64,000 bases of DNA from DMER64 sp964554535 (GTDB lineage: Bacteria; Bacteroidota; Bacteroidia; Bacteroidales; UBA932), in assembly GCA_964554535.1 (NCBI GenBank), contig CAZKPB010000006.1, positions 41,681-105,680 on the forward strand, read 5' to 3'. The notes beneath the pieces were generated by a model. The model saw only the letters and a list, made by a program, of their open reading frames with translations. It was not told the DNA's origin and did no database searches. The translations under genes and the position numbers were made by a program. Positions 36,201 to 44,242 of the stretch are shown piece after piece. Each line of letters opens with the position of its first letter. The first letter of the stretch is position 1.

Positions 36201-38579
36201 ACCCCAGTCACTTTTGGCTTCTTCTGTATAAAAGCCCACGTAAGTGGTGTAGGGTGACAACCGACCGTTAAAAGAAGCCGTGGAAAAATCACCTCCCTTT
36301 TCATAGGCGGTGACCAGATAAGAAACATTCAAAAAACCGGGAGCTCGCTTCTGGTCCAGATTCATGGCAATACGGAACGGCAATTTACCGTCGGCACCGG
36401 TGGATTCGTCCAGTAACAGAAGGTCTTCCCGCTCAAAAGAACGGGACGGATCTTCAAACGTATACTTTTTGTATCCGTCAAAAGTTGTGGCCGCACGGGT
36501 AACCGCGGCTTCCACCGTAGTTCTCAGTCCCTGGCCGGGAGCGCCGTACAACCACTGCACGTCCACGGTTCCGGCGCATTGGGAAGGATTCTGAAAAGGT
36601 TGGTCATCCAAATTCAGATTCAGTGCCAGATGATTGGGCTTCACCGTTTCCACCCTTACAATCTGTGAAAATTCCTGATTTCCTATCCGGACATTCACCC
36701 GCCAGCGCCCCGTCGGGTCACTTCCCTGGGTGGCAAAACGAAATGTCATCAATCCGTTATGATAATTGTTTTGCACCAATTCACTGATTAATTGTCCATT
36801 GGGATTAAACAATTGAGCCGTTACAGGATGACCCTGCGGCACGGGGCCGTCTTCAAAAGAAGCCATTACAGACACAAACAAACTGTCTCCCGGACGCCAT
36901 ACTCCGCGCTCACCAAACAGGAAGGCTTTTATACCCTTGGACACAGCCATCCCGTCCACATCAAAATCACTTGTATTCAAGGCGTTGCCCGGCAAAATCT
37001 TCAAATAGGAAGACTCCTTGTTCTTTTGAGCAATGGCCACGGCTGCCGGCTGCAGGGTAGATAAAACCGCCATCCCGTTACGGTCCGTAGTGGCACTTCC
37101 CACTTCCTGGTTTACGGCATCATATAACTTCACCTTGGCTCCCGATACCGGAGCGGTTGTATTGATATCGTTGACAAAAACCGTATATGGTCCGTTTTCA
37201 CTTCCCTTGACAATAAGAGCCAATGAAGTGGACAACACGTTCATGGAACGTTGTTCATAGGTCTGGTAATCTCCAAACCAATAATCAGATTCATACCCTT
37301 CCTCTTCCCTGACCAGCGGCTCGCGTCCGCGCAATTCCACCCGGTAAATGGCACCGCGCTGTGCCTTGAAAATCTCATCCAGTTTAAGACCGTAATTGGC
37401 CGGAGAACGCAAGGCGCTTCCGGAAGGGTCTCCCAACACCAGCAAGGTATCGGCAATCACCCGGGATACATTGTACAGCGAGTAGCCTTCATTTATTTCA
37501 CTGGTCTGCAGAAACTGCAGGATATTGTTTTCAAAAATGCGTTTAACCCGCACCTGCACTTTGGCGTAGTTGACCGCACGGAACAACAGGGTTCCGTGGC
37601 TTCCGCCCGGCAGCAAGGTGCCTTTTGACACAAAGGCTACGGACGGGGTCTCGGGCTCAATTGCTATATTTTGCGACCAGTCTTTGTCCAGTTGCTCTCC
37701 GGCCGCATTTTCCACCGCTCGGTCCACCAATACCCGGAATTCGCCATGGATTCGTTCTTTGGGATACAAGGTCAACTTATTGGCTTCTAACGTATAACGA
37801 CAGGCCGAGGCAGGTTTCAGGGTCACCCGTTGACTGTAGTCGGTCTTGGTGGAAAGCAACTTGGAAAACAATATTTCCACCGCCAGCGGGTCATAGCTGA
37901 CTTTGGCCTGCAACACCCGGAAACCGCCTTTGGCCGGCACGGTAAACGATTCCGCCTCAAAACCGCCCTTAACCGTCAAGGTCTGCGCCTTGTCGGCAGG
38001 CACTATGCCATCCAGCACATACCCGTGCTGCATGCCGTCCCGGGAATGTGTCCAGGTAAGCAAAAGGCCCTTCCCGGAATATTTATATTCAAATGACTGT
38101 TCCACTTTGTCCGGCGCCACATAATCGGAAGTGCTCACTTCTCCCTTTAGATAAAACACATCCGCTTGTGCCTGAGAAAGCAACAACTGCCCGCTGTGAT
38201 GCACCATCACCTGCGGCGTCTGCACTTCCAGACGACAGGTACCCTCCTTCACCTTGATGGTCACTTTATACAACTTATTGTTTTCCAACGGCACCGCAGG
38301 TTGCAGTATAACCGAACGTTCTCCCGTACGGGACACGGCAAAGTCCACGGAAGGCTCTATCTTGATACACGTAGCCAGTTGTTCCGGATCCATACCGGCA
38401 AATTCATTATGATCTTCAAAGAACCTGAACATTACGGGTGACTGCACTTTCACGGCAGAAGTGTAATATTCAATATATTGCTCTGTAACATCATTTGAGG
38501 TTCCGCAGGAAGAAATTACCATCAGGTTGGCCGTCACAAGAAGTCCCATCGATAATATAAAGATGACCGTCCGCTTCAT
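33258..38579 (-). CDS. Bacterial alpha-2-macroglobulin (MG2-family lipoprotein)
   Basis: A 1773-residue lipoprotein (VISSC, Cys25) of the bacterial alpha-2-macroglobulin family. The N-terminal macroglobulin domains, an A2M_N-like region (GVWRPGDSLFVSVMASFEDG), the bait-region area and the thioester domain with GCVEQ (Cys1336) are visible, followed by an alpha/alpha-toroid with repeated hydrophobic helices and a receptor-binding-like C-terminal domain. Such proteins trap attacking proteases by forming a covalent bond through the thioester and guard the periplasm, often together with penicillin-binding protein 1C. Here the pbpC gene is its divergent neighbour, 28 bases away, the same association known in E. 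coli (yfhM-pbpC). I start at 38579 (MKRTVIFI), a standard signal peptide. Confidence 0.93.
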   Translation of the reverse strand: MKRTVIFILSMGLLVTANLMVISSCGTSNDVTEQYIEYYTSAVKVQSPVMFRFFEDHNEFAGMDPEQLATCIKIEPSVDFAVSRTGERSVILQPAVPLENNKLYKVTIKVKEGTCRLEVQTPQVMVHHSGQLLLSQAQADVFYLKGEVSTSDYVAPDKVEQSFEYKYSGKGLLLTWTHSRDGMQHGYVLDGIVPADKAQTLTVKGGFEAESFTVPAKGGFRVLQAKVSYDPLAVEILFSKLLSTKTDYSQRVTLKPASACRYTLEANKLTLYPKERIHGEFRVLVDRAVENAAGEQLDKDWSQNIAIEPETPSVAFVSKGTLLPGGSHGTLLFRAVNYAKVQVRVKRIFENNILQFLQTSEINEGYSLYNVSRVIADTLLVLGDPSGSALRSPANYGLKLDEIFKAQRGAIYRVELRGREPLVREEEGYESDYWFGDYQTYEQRSMNVLSTSLALIVKGSENGPYTVFVNDINTTAPVSGAKVKLYDAVNQEVGSATTDRNGMAVLSTLQPAAVAIAQKNKESSYLKILPGNALNTSDFDVDGMAVSKGIKAFLFGERGVWRPGDSLFVSVMASFEDGPVPQGHPVTAQLFNPNGQLISELVQNNYHNGLMTFRFATQGSDPTGRWRVNVRIGNQEFSQIVRVETVKPNHLALNLNLDDQPFQNPSQCAGTVDVQWLYGAPGQGLRTTVEAAVTRAATTFDGYKKYTFEDPSRSFEREDLLLLDESTGADGKLPFRIAMNLDQKRAPGFLNVSYLVTAYEKGGDFSTASFNGRLSPYTTYVGFYTEEAKSDWGESYLDVNTPHAFEVVALNADGTSGEVKQVEVTVYKLSWNWWWNATADGLANYFYDQQVQPVETFTVNADRNGKATFSYNWKNKEEGVYYVRVTDPVGLHAAAKMYQVYSPDGSAASGVGEGATRLFSTLDKESYVAGQTAVLTIPSSPGARALVSLEKGNKVLRSFYVDCEAGQTRIPIEVTSEMVPNTYAFVTLIQPHANTLNDAPIRMFGVQPVMVSDPASLLKPLVETASEIRPESTMKITVSEEAGKAMSYVLAVVDEGLLNLTGYRTPDPWGFFNSKEALGISTWDSYDKIIGAYGGAIEQLFAVGGDNALGSPLAQALKAERFKAVVSFMGPFDLKAGQKAVHRVDLPAYIGAVRVMAIATDGRAQGSVQQEVQVTKPLMIAATLPRTVGTQEEVLLPVTVMATEENLGRVTVEVQADGAFSVMGDRNASVTVSHKGEQVVFFRIKAADVEGIGNLTVQASCAKDKAQQTTRVDVINPNPRVSVTQRMVIEPGQSWKGNFELAGQAGTQTAQVEFSTLPSIDLESRLTYLTQYPHGCVEQVVSGVFPQLYLNLFTEALRDTDKKVTAALSLLPKYQLSNGSFSYWPSQTEYYHRWATLYATHFLVAAEACGYQIPGKMKEHALNFLLRFVNNADNPAQDQAYALYVLSLGGKAQRGAMNRFTDDYDKAPSQALWLLAGAYAADGKKAQAERLIDNIKENNTFDPFSDSFDSAERSTAVCIEVLTALGRTTDAFELLTSLAQKLNDRSYYMSTQSCAWALKAVATYVKAAGGQGEGIHAEYTVGGKTGKVLSEKALATQSVPLSGTDAQVPLTVVNKGESPLYCVLSSSGIMEKDNRQGTSNGLDLSVIYWDADGNLLDPATLEQGRDFRACVTVRNTKAQTNLTNLALVQRFPSSWEIRNDRLYDREEAPHGITYQDIRDDRVLTYFDLPAGARVTYEVKLTATYQGRYYLPAVTCEAMYQGSINATLPGRWLE

Positions 38580-38591
38580 AAATACTTTGAT

Positions 38592-38599
38592 TAAATTTG
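38592..38599 (+). promoter_or_regulatory. -7 box of pbpC, in a 28-base divergent gap
   Basis: TAAATTTG fits TAnnTTTG and lies 8 bases before the pbpC ATG, predicting a leader of only a few bases. The -33 region would fall inside the 5' end of the alpha-2-macroglobulin gene. Confidence 0.45.
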
Positions 38600-38607
38600 T
38601 TCCTAAT

Positions 38608-40980
38608 ATGCGGATTCTTTGGCAGAAAAGCAAACACAAGAAGGCTTTACTAATAGGCCTCCCCGTAGCCGCGGGCCTGCTGTGGTATACTTTCTGTCTG
38701 CCCAATCCCCTTTTCAAGGATTTCTATTCCAACGTGTTGTACGCTCGTGACGGTCAACTGCTGGGCGCCCGCATTGCCTCGGACGGCCAGTGGCGCTTTC
38801 CGGAAAGCACAGATCAGCTGCCCCAAAAATACGTCCGCGCCCTGCTCACCTTTGAAGACAAACGCTTCTACCACCACATGGGAGTGGACCCGCTTGCCGT
38901 TGGCCGAGCCCTGCGGCAGAACCTGCAACGAAAAGAAGTGGTCAGTGGTGCCAGTACCCTCACCATGCAGGTCATCCGCCTGAGCTGCCCCGCCAAACGC
39001 CGCACCTTGGCCCGCAAAGTCTATGAAATAATCTTGGCCACCCGTCTGGAACTGCGCTGCAGCAAGGACCGGATTCTGCATCTGTACAGCGCGCACGCTC
39101 CCTTTGGCGGCAATGTGGTGGGCCTGGAAGCCGCCTGCAGACGGTACTTCAACCGTTCCCCCCGGCAATTGTCCTGGGCCGAGGCCTCCCTGCTGGCCGT
39201 ATTGCCCAACGCCCCGTCTTCTCTGCATCCGGGCCGCCAGCGCACCGCCCTGCTACAAAAACGCAACCGCCTGCTGCACCGCCTGTGGCAACAGGGAGAC
39301 ATGGATTCATTGGATTACGCGCTGGCCTTGGACGAGCCCCTGCCGCAAACACCTTACGCCATGCCCGACCGGGCCTACCACCTGCTGGATCTGGCCGCGA
39401 AGGAACACGGGGCACAGGCTTTTATCACCACCATTGACCCTGTCCTGCAAGAGCACGTCAACCATACGGTACTGCGCTACAACAAACGCTACCGCGCCAA
39501 CAAGGTGGAAAACCTTGCCGTTCTGGTGGCTGACGTGCATACAGGAGAAATTCTGGCCTACTGCGGCAACGTCTTTGACGGCAACGACCCACGTCCGGGA
39601 GGCAGTGTGGATGTGATTCAGGCCCCCCGCAGCAGCGGCAGTACCCTCAAACCGTTTCTCTACGCCGCCATGCTGGACAAAGGACTCATCTGGCCCGATA
39701 TGCTGATCAAAGACACCCCCTTCCATACCAAAAACTTTGCTCCCCGTAACTTCAGCAATACCTTTGAAGGGGCCGTACCGGCCCGTCAGGTGATAGAACA
39801 GTCGTTGAACGTGCCCTCGGTACGCATGCTGGACGCTTACGGTACCGAAGCCTTTCTATTGCAACTCAAACAACTGGGATTCAGCACCGTGACACGTCCC
39901 GCTACAGATTACGGGCTATCCCTGATACTGGGCGGGGCGGAAATTACTCTCTACGACTTGGTACGCGCCTATTACCGCCAGGCCGCCCAACTGAACAGGT
40001 ATACAAACCCCGAGGATACGTGCTACAAGGACCTTACTTACCTGCTGCCGCAAAAAGAGTCGGTCCCGGCACGAGAACGGTTGGGTGAAGGCGTCTTTAC
40101 AGAAGCCTCGCTGTACCTGCTGATGGAATCCCTCTCGCAGCTGAACAGGCCCGAGGAAGAAGCATCTTGGGATACCTTCCACAGTACCCGCAAAATTGCC
40201 TGGAAGACCGGCACCAGCTGGGGCCATCGCGATGCATGGAGCGTGGGGATCACCCCACAGTACGTAGTGGGCGTGTGGGTGGGTAACGCCACGGGGGAAG
40301 GCCGTTCGCAACTTACCGGCGTGGGTTATGCGGCTCCTGTGCTCTTTGATGTATTTGCGTGGCTCCCCGCCTCGGCCCAATGGTTCTCCCTTCCGGAGGT
40401 ACAGCTGGAACAAGCGGTGGTTTGTGCGCAGAGCGGGCACCCGGCAAGCGGACTCTGCCCGCAGACCGATACCGTTTGGGTGCCCCGCAACGCACACAAG
40501 CCAGCCCCCTGTCCCTACCATGTGCTGGTGCATCTGGATGCCGAGCGGCAATACCGCGTAAACAGCACCTGCTACCCTACGGGTTCCATGGTGCATACAC
40601 CCTGGTTTGTGCTGCCTCCCGCCCAAGAATGGTATTACATGCAGAAGCACCTCAACTACGAACCGTTGCCGCCACTGCATCCGGCGTTGCAAGAAGGTGC
40701 GGGCGTTTCCAAAGGGCTGGAAATCATTTATCCGCAACAGGGAGACGTTGTCATTACCCCGCTGGACCTTGACGGAAAAACCAAGGGAGCTGTCTTTCGG
40801 GCGGCGCATCAGGACCGCGAAGCCATACTGTACTGGCATATTGACGACCAATACGTGGGACGCACGCAGGGCGGCACCCACCAAATAAAAACCGACCCCG
40901 CACCGGGCCGCCATATATTGTATGTGACGGATCAGTACGGGGACGGTGCCACAGTGGCTTTTACCGTATCAGACTTCTAG
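38608..40980 (+). CDS. pbpC: Penicillin-binding protein 1C
   Basis: A 790-residue class A-type penicillin-binding protein anchored by an N-terminal helix (ALLIGLPVAAGLLWYTF). The GT51 transglycosylase domain has the catalytic glutamate in LLTFEDKRFYHHMGVD and the SGASTLTMQVIRL segment. The transpeptidase domain has SxxK in SSGSTLKPFLYA, and KTGTS in IAWKTGTSWGHRDAWSVG. A C-terminal BiPBP_C-type domain (about residues 700-790) completes the 1C architecture. PbpC is thought to work with alpha-2-macroglobulin in repairing the wall after protease attack; that gene is divergent and adjacent. I start at ATG 38608; earlier frame positions lie in the divergent gene. Its stop overlaps that of RNase G by 12 bases, tail to tail. 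Confidence 0.95.
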   Translation: MRILWQKSKHKKALLIGLPVAAGLLWYTFCLPNPLFKDFYSNVLYARDGQLLGARIASDGQWRFPESTDQLPQKYVRALLTFEDKRFYHHMGVDPLAVGRALRQNLQRKEVVSGASTLTMQVIRLSCPAKRRTLARKVYEIILATRLELRCSKDRILHLYSAHAPFGGNVVGLEAACRRYFNRSPRQLSWAEASLLAVLPNAPSSLHPGRQRTALLQKRNRLLHRLWQQGDMDSLDYALALDEPLPQTPYAMPDRAYHLLDLAAKEHGAQAFITTIDPVLQEHVNHTVLRYNKRYRANKVENLAVLVADVHTGEILAYCGNVFDGNDPRPGGSVDVIQAPRSSGSTLKPFLYAAMLDKGLIWPDMLIKDTPFHTKNFAPRNFSNTFEGAVPARQVIEQSLNVPSVRMLDAYGTEAFLLQLKQLGFSTVTRPATDYGLSLILGGAEITLYDLVRAYYRQAAQLNRYTNPEDTCYKDLTYLLPQKESVPARERLGEGVFTEASLYLLMESLSQLNRPEEEASWDTFHSTRKIAWKTGTSWGHRDAWSVGITPQYVVGVWVGNATGEGRSQLTGVGYAAPVLFDVFAWLPASAQWFSLPEVQLEQAVVCAQSGHPASGLCPQTDTVWVPRNAHKPAPCPYHVLVHLDAERQYRVNSTCYPTGSMVHTPWFVLPPAQEWYYMQKHLNYEPLPPLHPALQEGAGVSKGLEIIYPQQGDVVITPLDLDGKTKGAVFRAAHQDREAILYWHIDDQYVGRTQGGTHQIKTDPAPGRHILYVTDQYGDGATVAFTVSDF

Positions 40981-42525
40981 TTTCTGGCCTTTATCGTCCA
41001 GCCAGCGTGCCTGGGTAACGGCCAGATCGGCGGCCACCTGCACGTTAATTTTGATTCCGTATTTTCGCGACCATTGCTTGGTCCGCGAACGAAAGCCTTT
41101 GGTAAGATACGCTTCAATAAAAGGATGTACTTCCAGACAAATTTGTTTCATCTTTTTATCGTGCGCAAAGAAAGCAATTTGATTTTCAATTGTTTCCGTA
41201 AAGAGCAAACTCGGCGCAATTTTGCCCGTACCGTTGCAGGTGGGGCATTTTTCGCTGGTGTTGATTTCCATGGCCGGACGCACCCGTTGACGGGTAATCT
41301 GCATCAGACCAAACTTGGTAAGTGGCAAAATGTTGTGCTTGGCACGATCAGTTGCCATAAGTTCTTGCATTCTCTTGAAAAGCTTCAACCGGTGTTCCGG
41401 CTGGTCCATATCTATAAAGTCCACAATGATAATGCCTCCCATATCCCTCAGGCGTAACTGGCGGGCCAGTTCCTCGGCCACCACCATATTTACCTCAAAT
41501 GCATTATCTTCCTGTCCGGTAGCCATTTTGGAACGGATACCGCTGTTCACATCCACTACGTGCAACGCCTCTGTATGTTCTACAATAATGTAGATACCTT
41601 GTTTGAGAGGGACCACCCTGCCAAAAGAACTCCTGATCTGTTTGTTAATGTCAAAAGCGTCAAAAATGGGCTCGTTGCCCCTGTATAATTTGACAATCTT
41701 TTCCTGTTCGGGAGCAATGGTGGTAACGTACTGGCAAATCTCATCAAAAACGGACGCATCATTTACCTGGATATTGGTAAACGTGTCATTAAGCAAATCC
41801 CTTATGACCGTAGTAATGCGACTGTTTTCAGTGAGCAGGCGATAGGGCATTTTCCCCTGACGCATGGTTTCCCAAGAATCTTCCCATTTGTGAATGAGCG
41901 CATTTAACTCGGCATCAAGTACCGCTGCTTTTTTACCTTCTGCAGCTGTCCTGATAATCAAACCGTAGTTGGGAGGCAGGATGCTGTGTACCAGGCGTTC
42001 CAACCTTCCGCGTTCTTCTTTGAGGGAAATTTTGGACGAAATGCTGACCCTTTCCGAAAAAGGCAACAGCACCATATTACGCCCGGCAATGGATATGTCG
42101 GACGTAAGGCGCGACCCCTTGGTGGAAATGGGTTCCTTTACAATCTGGACTAAAATGGGTTGGCCAACCTTCAACACCTCGGCAATCTTGCCTTCCTTGG
42201 GCAACACGGAACCCAGTTTGATGCTGGAATGGATTTCCGCAGGAGTTCCCTGACGGGCAATCACGTGTTGCGTAAAGTAGTTGACGGCAGAAAAAGACAG
42301 GCCCAAGTCCAGGTAATGGACAAAGGCGTCTTTCTCATCTCCAATGTCCACAAAAGCGGCATTGAGAGCGGGCATTATTTTTTTGACCTTACCCAGATAC
42401 AAATCACCGACCGAAAAATGTTCGGATGAAGTCACTTCCTTGTGAAGTTCCATCAATCGTTTATTTTCCAGTAGTGCAATAGAGACTTCTGAAGAACTTA
42501 CATCTATAATCAGGTCTTTTTCCAT
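40969..42525 (-). CDS. rng: Ribonuclease E/G
   Basis: A 518-residue RNase of the E/G family that processes rRNA and begins mRNA decay. The N-terminal S1 domain is clear (HFSVGDLYLGKVKKIMPALNAAFVDIG), followed by the 5' sensor and DNase I-like catalytic region with IIVDFIDMDQPEHR, which holds the metal-binding aspartates, and the zinc-link cysteines in CPTCNGTG. It lacks the long scaffold tail of E. coli RNase E, so it is RNase G-like in size. It is third in the HU-COX24/bS22-rng operon. A 110-base leader with two hairpins precedes it, which is unusual in this window and may be a control element. Confidence 0.95.
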   Translation of the reverse strand: MEKDLIIDVSSSEVSIALLENKRLMELHKEVTSSEHFSVGDLYLGKVKKIMPALNAAFVDIGDEKDAFVHYLDLGLSFSAVNYFTQHVIARQGTPAEIHSSIKLGSVLPKEGKIAEVLKVGQPILVQIVKEPISTKGSRLTSDISIAGRNMVLLPFSERVSISSKISLKEERGRLERLVHSILPPNYGLIIRTAAEGKKAAVLDAELNALIHKWEDSWETMRQGKMPYRLLTENSRITTVIRDLLNDTFTNIQVNDASVFDEICQYVTTIAPEQEKIVKLYRGNEPIFDAFDINKQIRSSFGRVVPLKQGIYIIVEHTEALHVVDVNSGIRSKMATGQEDNAFEVNMVVAEELARQLRLRDMGGIIIVDFIDMDQPEHRLKLFKRMQELMATDRAKHNILPLTKFGLMQITRQRVRPAMEINTSEKCPTCNGTGKIAPSLLFTETIENQIAFFAHDKKMKQICLEVHPFIEAYLTKGFRSRTKQWSRKYGIKINVQVAADLAVTQARWLDDKGQKLEV

Positions 42526-42535
42526 TCTTCATAGG

Positions 42536-42557
42536 AACTTCCGCAAAAGCGAAAGTT
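42536..42557 (-). promoter_or_regulatory. Hairpin in the rng leader, 10 bases before the ATG
   Basis: On the minus strand AACTTTCGC-TTTT-GCGGAAGTT forms a 9-base-pair stem with one U-G pair and a UUUU loop. The U-G pair would be a C-A mismatch on the other strand, so the structure belongs to the rng transcript. Confidence 0.6.
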
Positions 42558-42567
42558 ATTAAACCAA

Positions 42568-42612
42568 GAAACCTAAAGTGTCCCTCCTTACGGAATCGCA
42601 ACTTTAGGTTTC
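42568..42612 (-). promoter_or_regulatory. Long hairpin with GUAA tetraloop between bS22-like gene and rng
   Basis: Two perfect 12-base arms (42601-42612 and 42568-42579) enclose 21 bases that form a second short stem (UUCC/GGAG) closed by a GUAA loop, a GNRA tetraloop. The inner part also contains AAGGAGG, an SD-like sequence held in the structure and far (about 58 bases) from the rng ATG. There is no T-run after the hairpin on the minus strand, so it does not look like a terminator. It may be an RNase processing site or a sensor for RNase G. Confidence 0.6.
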
Positions 42613-42637
42613 CTAGGTGCTTTAGACATATAATGGC

Positions 42638-42727
42638 TTATTTCTTCTTATGACGATTCTTGCGCAAACGTTTTTTACGTTTGTGCGTGGCCATTTTATG
42701 CCGTTTTCTTTTTTTTCCGCTTGGCAT
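42638..42727 (-). CDS. COX24/AURKAIP1-domain small basic ribosomal protein (bS22-like)
   Basis: A 29-residue, extremely basic protein (MPSGKKRKRHKMATHKRKKR, then LRKNRHKKK) missed by length cut-offs. It matches the conserved Bacteroidota AURKAIP1/COX24-domain peptide with the core KMATHKRKKRLRKNR. Relatives are mitochondrial mS38 and mycobacterial bS22, which bind the small ribosomal subunit near the decoding centre. It starts 8 bases after the HU stop and is followed by the structured leader of rng. The gene order HU, COX24-like, RNase G puts ribosome and RNA decay functions in one operon. Confidence 0.93.
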   Translation of the reverse strand: MPSGKKRKRHKMATHKRKKRLRKNRHKKK

Positions 42728-42735
42728 ATTCTTAT

Positions 42736-43020
42736 TTATTTAACGCTTGATTTAACTTTATTCATAAACACTTTGGCCGGTTTGAATGAAGGGATGAAGT
42801 GTTCGGGGATCACAATAGTGGTGTTTTTGGAAATATTGCGGGCCGTTTTGCGGGCACGTTTTTTCAAAATAAAGCTACCGAAACCACGCAGGTAGACATT
42901 CTTGTTTTGTGCTAAAGAACCCTTTACGTTTTCCATAAAGCATTCTACTACTTTCTGCACAGCAATCTTCTCCATGCCTGTTGTTTTGGCAATTTCGTTT
43001 ACGATATCAGCTTTTGTCAT
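42736..43020 (-). CDS. HU-family DNA-binding protein
   Basis: A 94-residue histone-like protein. The HU fold is plain: TKADIVNEIAKTTGMEKIAVQKVVECFM forms the helical body, and VYLRGFGSFILKKRARKTARNISKNTTIVIPEHFIPSFKPAK forms the saddle and DNA-binding arms, with the proline that kinks DNA inside the arm and the FKPAK end. It bends and packages DNA. First gene of the HU-bS22-like-rng operon, with a -7 box TACTTTTG about 50 bases upstream. Confidence 0.95.
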   Translation of the reverse strand: MTKADIVNEIAKTTGMEKIAVQKVVECFMENVKGSLAQNKNVYLRGFGSFILKKRARKTARNISKNTTIVIPEHFIPSFKPAKVFMNKVKSSVK

Positions 43021-43072
43021 AATACTGTAATTAATAAGTTTGTATTTCTGTTTTTAAAGTTCAAACGGACTG

Positions 43073-43080
43073 CAAAAGTA
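43073..43080 (-). promoter_or_regulatory. -7 box of the HU-bS22-rng operon
   Basis: On the minus strand TACTTTTG fits TAnnTTTG. The predicted leader is about 48 bases. The diverging mutY box lies 70 bases away. Confidence 0.5.
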
Positions 43081-43150
43081 ACATTTAATTCTAAATATCA
43101 AGTAGTTTCCTAAAAAATTAATAATTATTTCTGAATGCATCTACTTATTA

Positions 43151-43158
43151 TACCTTTG
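43151..43158 (+). promoter_or_regulatory. -7 box of mutY, four bases before the ATG
   Basis: TACCTTTG fits TAnnTTTG and ends four bases before ATG 43163, the same spacing as at recG and lnt. The mutY mRNA is predicted to be leaderless. Confidence 0.5.
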
Positions 43159-43162
43159 CTTT

Positions 43163-44209
43163 ATGGATTTCACCGCACAACTGCTTGACTGGTACGCCGC
43201 GCACCGCAGATACCTGCCCTGGAAAGAAGATGCAGACCCCTATAAAATATGGGTATCGGAAATTATTCTCCAACAAACACGTGTAGCTCAAGGCCTTGAC
43301 TACTACAACCGTTTCACCGCCCGATTCCCCACCGTACAACTTCTGGCCGAGGCTACTGAAGACCATGTGCTCAAACAGTGGCAGGGACTGGGCTATTACT
43401 CGCGGGCCCGCAATTTGCACCGGACCGCCCGCGAAATCGTGGCGCGTTATGACGGAGAATTCCCCGAGACCCGCGACGAGCTTTTGCAACTCAAAGGGAT
43501 TGGACCGTATACGGCCTCGGCCATTGCCTCTTTTGCCTTCAATGCGTCTGTTGCCGCATTGGACGGCAACGGATACCGCATTCTGTCCCGTTTTTTTGAG
43601 GTGGATCTTTCCCCGCAGACTGCTGCCGGGAAAAAAGCCTTTGAACAATTGGCTCAAGCCCTGCTACCCCCGGAGCAAAGTGCCCGGTTTAACCAGGCCC
43701 TTATGGACTTCGGCTCTCTGGTCTGCCTTCCCAAACCCTTGTGCAACGAATGTCCCCTACAATGCGCCTGCCTGGGATACCTCCACCATACGGCAGAGCA
43801 TCTGCCGACCGGCCGAGTGAAGATTGCGCCCCGCCTGCGCTATTTCAACTACCTTCATTTTACGGACGGGCCGTACACTTATATTCACAAGAGAGAGGCC
43901 GGAGATATCTGGCAGGGACTGTACGAATTTCCACTGATTGAAAGTGACCGGGCACTGAACCAAGAAGAACTTATTGATACGCCCGAATTCCGGGAAATGA
44001 CAGGGGACGCCCTTTTTGTGCTTTCCGGAACCCGCCGGCTGAAGCCCCACAAATTGAGCCACCAGACACTATATGCCTGCGTAGTGGAGATTTCGTTACC
44101 TTGCAGCGGCACAAAATTGGCAGAGAAGTACCTGAAAATTCCTATACAAGATTTTCCAAAATTTGCCGTGCCACGCCTCATTGAAAAATATCAGCCGACA
44201 GAATATTGA
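43163..44209 (+). CDS. mutY: A/G-specific adenine DNA glycosylase MutY
   Basis: A 348-residue repair enzyme that removes adenine paired with 8-oxoguanine. The N-terminal helix-hairpin-helix glycosylase domain shows the catalytic glutamate in SEIILQQTRV, the HhH loop LKGIGPYTASAIASFAF and the catalytic aspartate in LDGNGYRILSR. The iron-sulphur loop is C188-x5-C194-x2-C197-x5-C203; the first gap is one residue shorter than the usual six. The C-terminal NUDIX-like domain that checks for 8-oxoG is present (about 225-345). It is preceded by a promoter box four bases from the ATG and followed by a barrel protein gene. Confidence 0.94.
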   Translation: MDFTAQLLDWYAAHRRYLPWKEDADPYKIWVSEIILQQTRVAQGLDYYNRFTARFPTVQLLAEATEDHVLKQWQGLGYYSRARNLHRTAREIVARYDGEFPETRDELLQLKGIGPYTASAIASFAFNASVAALDGNGYRILSRFFEVDLSPQTAAGKKAFEQLAQALLPPEQSARFNQALMDFGSLVCLPKPLCNECPLQCACLGYLHHTAEHLPTGRVKIAPRLRYFNYLHFTDGPYTYIHKREAGDIWQGLYEFPLIESDRALNQEELIDTPEFREMTGDALFVLSGTRRLKPHKLSHQTLYACVVEISLPCSGTKLAEKYLKIPIQDFPKFAVPRLIEKYQPTEY

Positions 44210-44216
44210 TTATCTT

Positions 44217-44224
44217 TACATTTG
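44217..44224 (+). promoter_or_regulatory. -7 box of the BamA/TamA-like gene
   Basis: TACATTTG fits TAnnTTTG, 18 bases before ATG 44243 and just after the mutY stop. It shows why a TTG start inside the box (44222) should not be used. Confidence 0.5.
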
Positions 44225-44242
44225 TATATATTAGAATTCCTA

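Noticed and set aside
42583..42589. AAGGAGG as a ribosome binding site for rng
   Set aside because: It is about 58 bases from the rng ATG, inside a stem-loop, and no start codon follows at normal distance.
42568..42612. Hairpin as a transcription terminator for the HU-bS22 genes
   Set aside because: The stem is strong but there is no T-run after it on the minus strand, and it carries a GNRA loop, which fits an RNA control element better.
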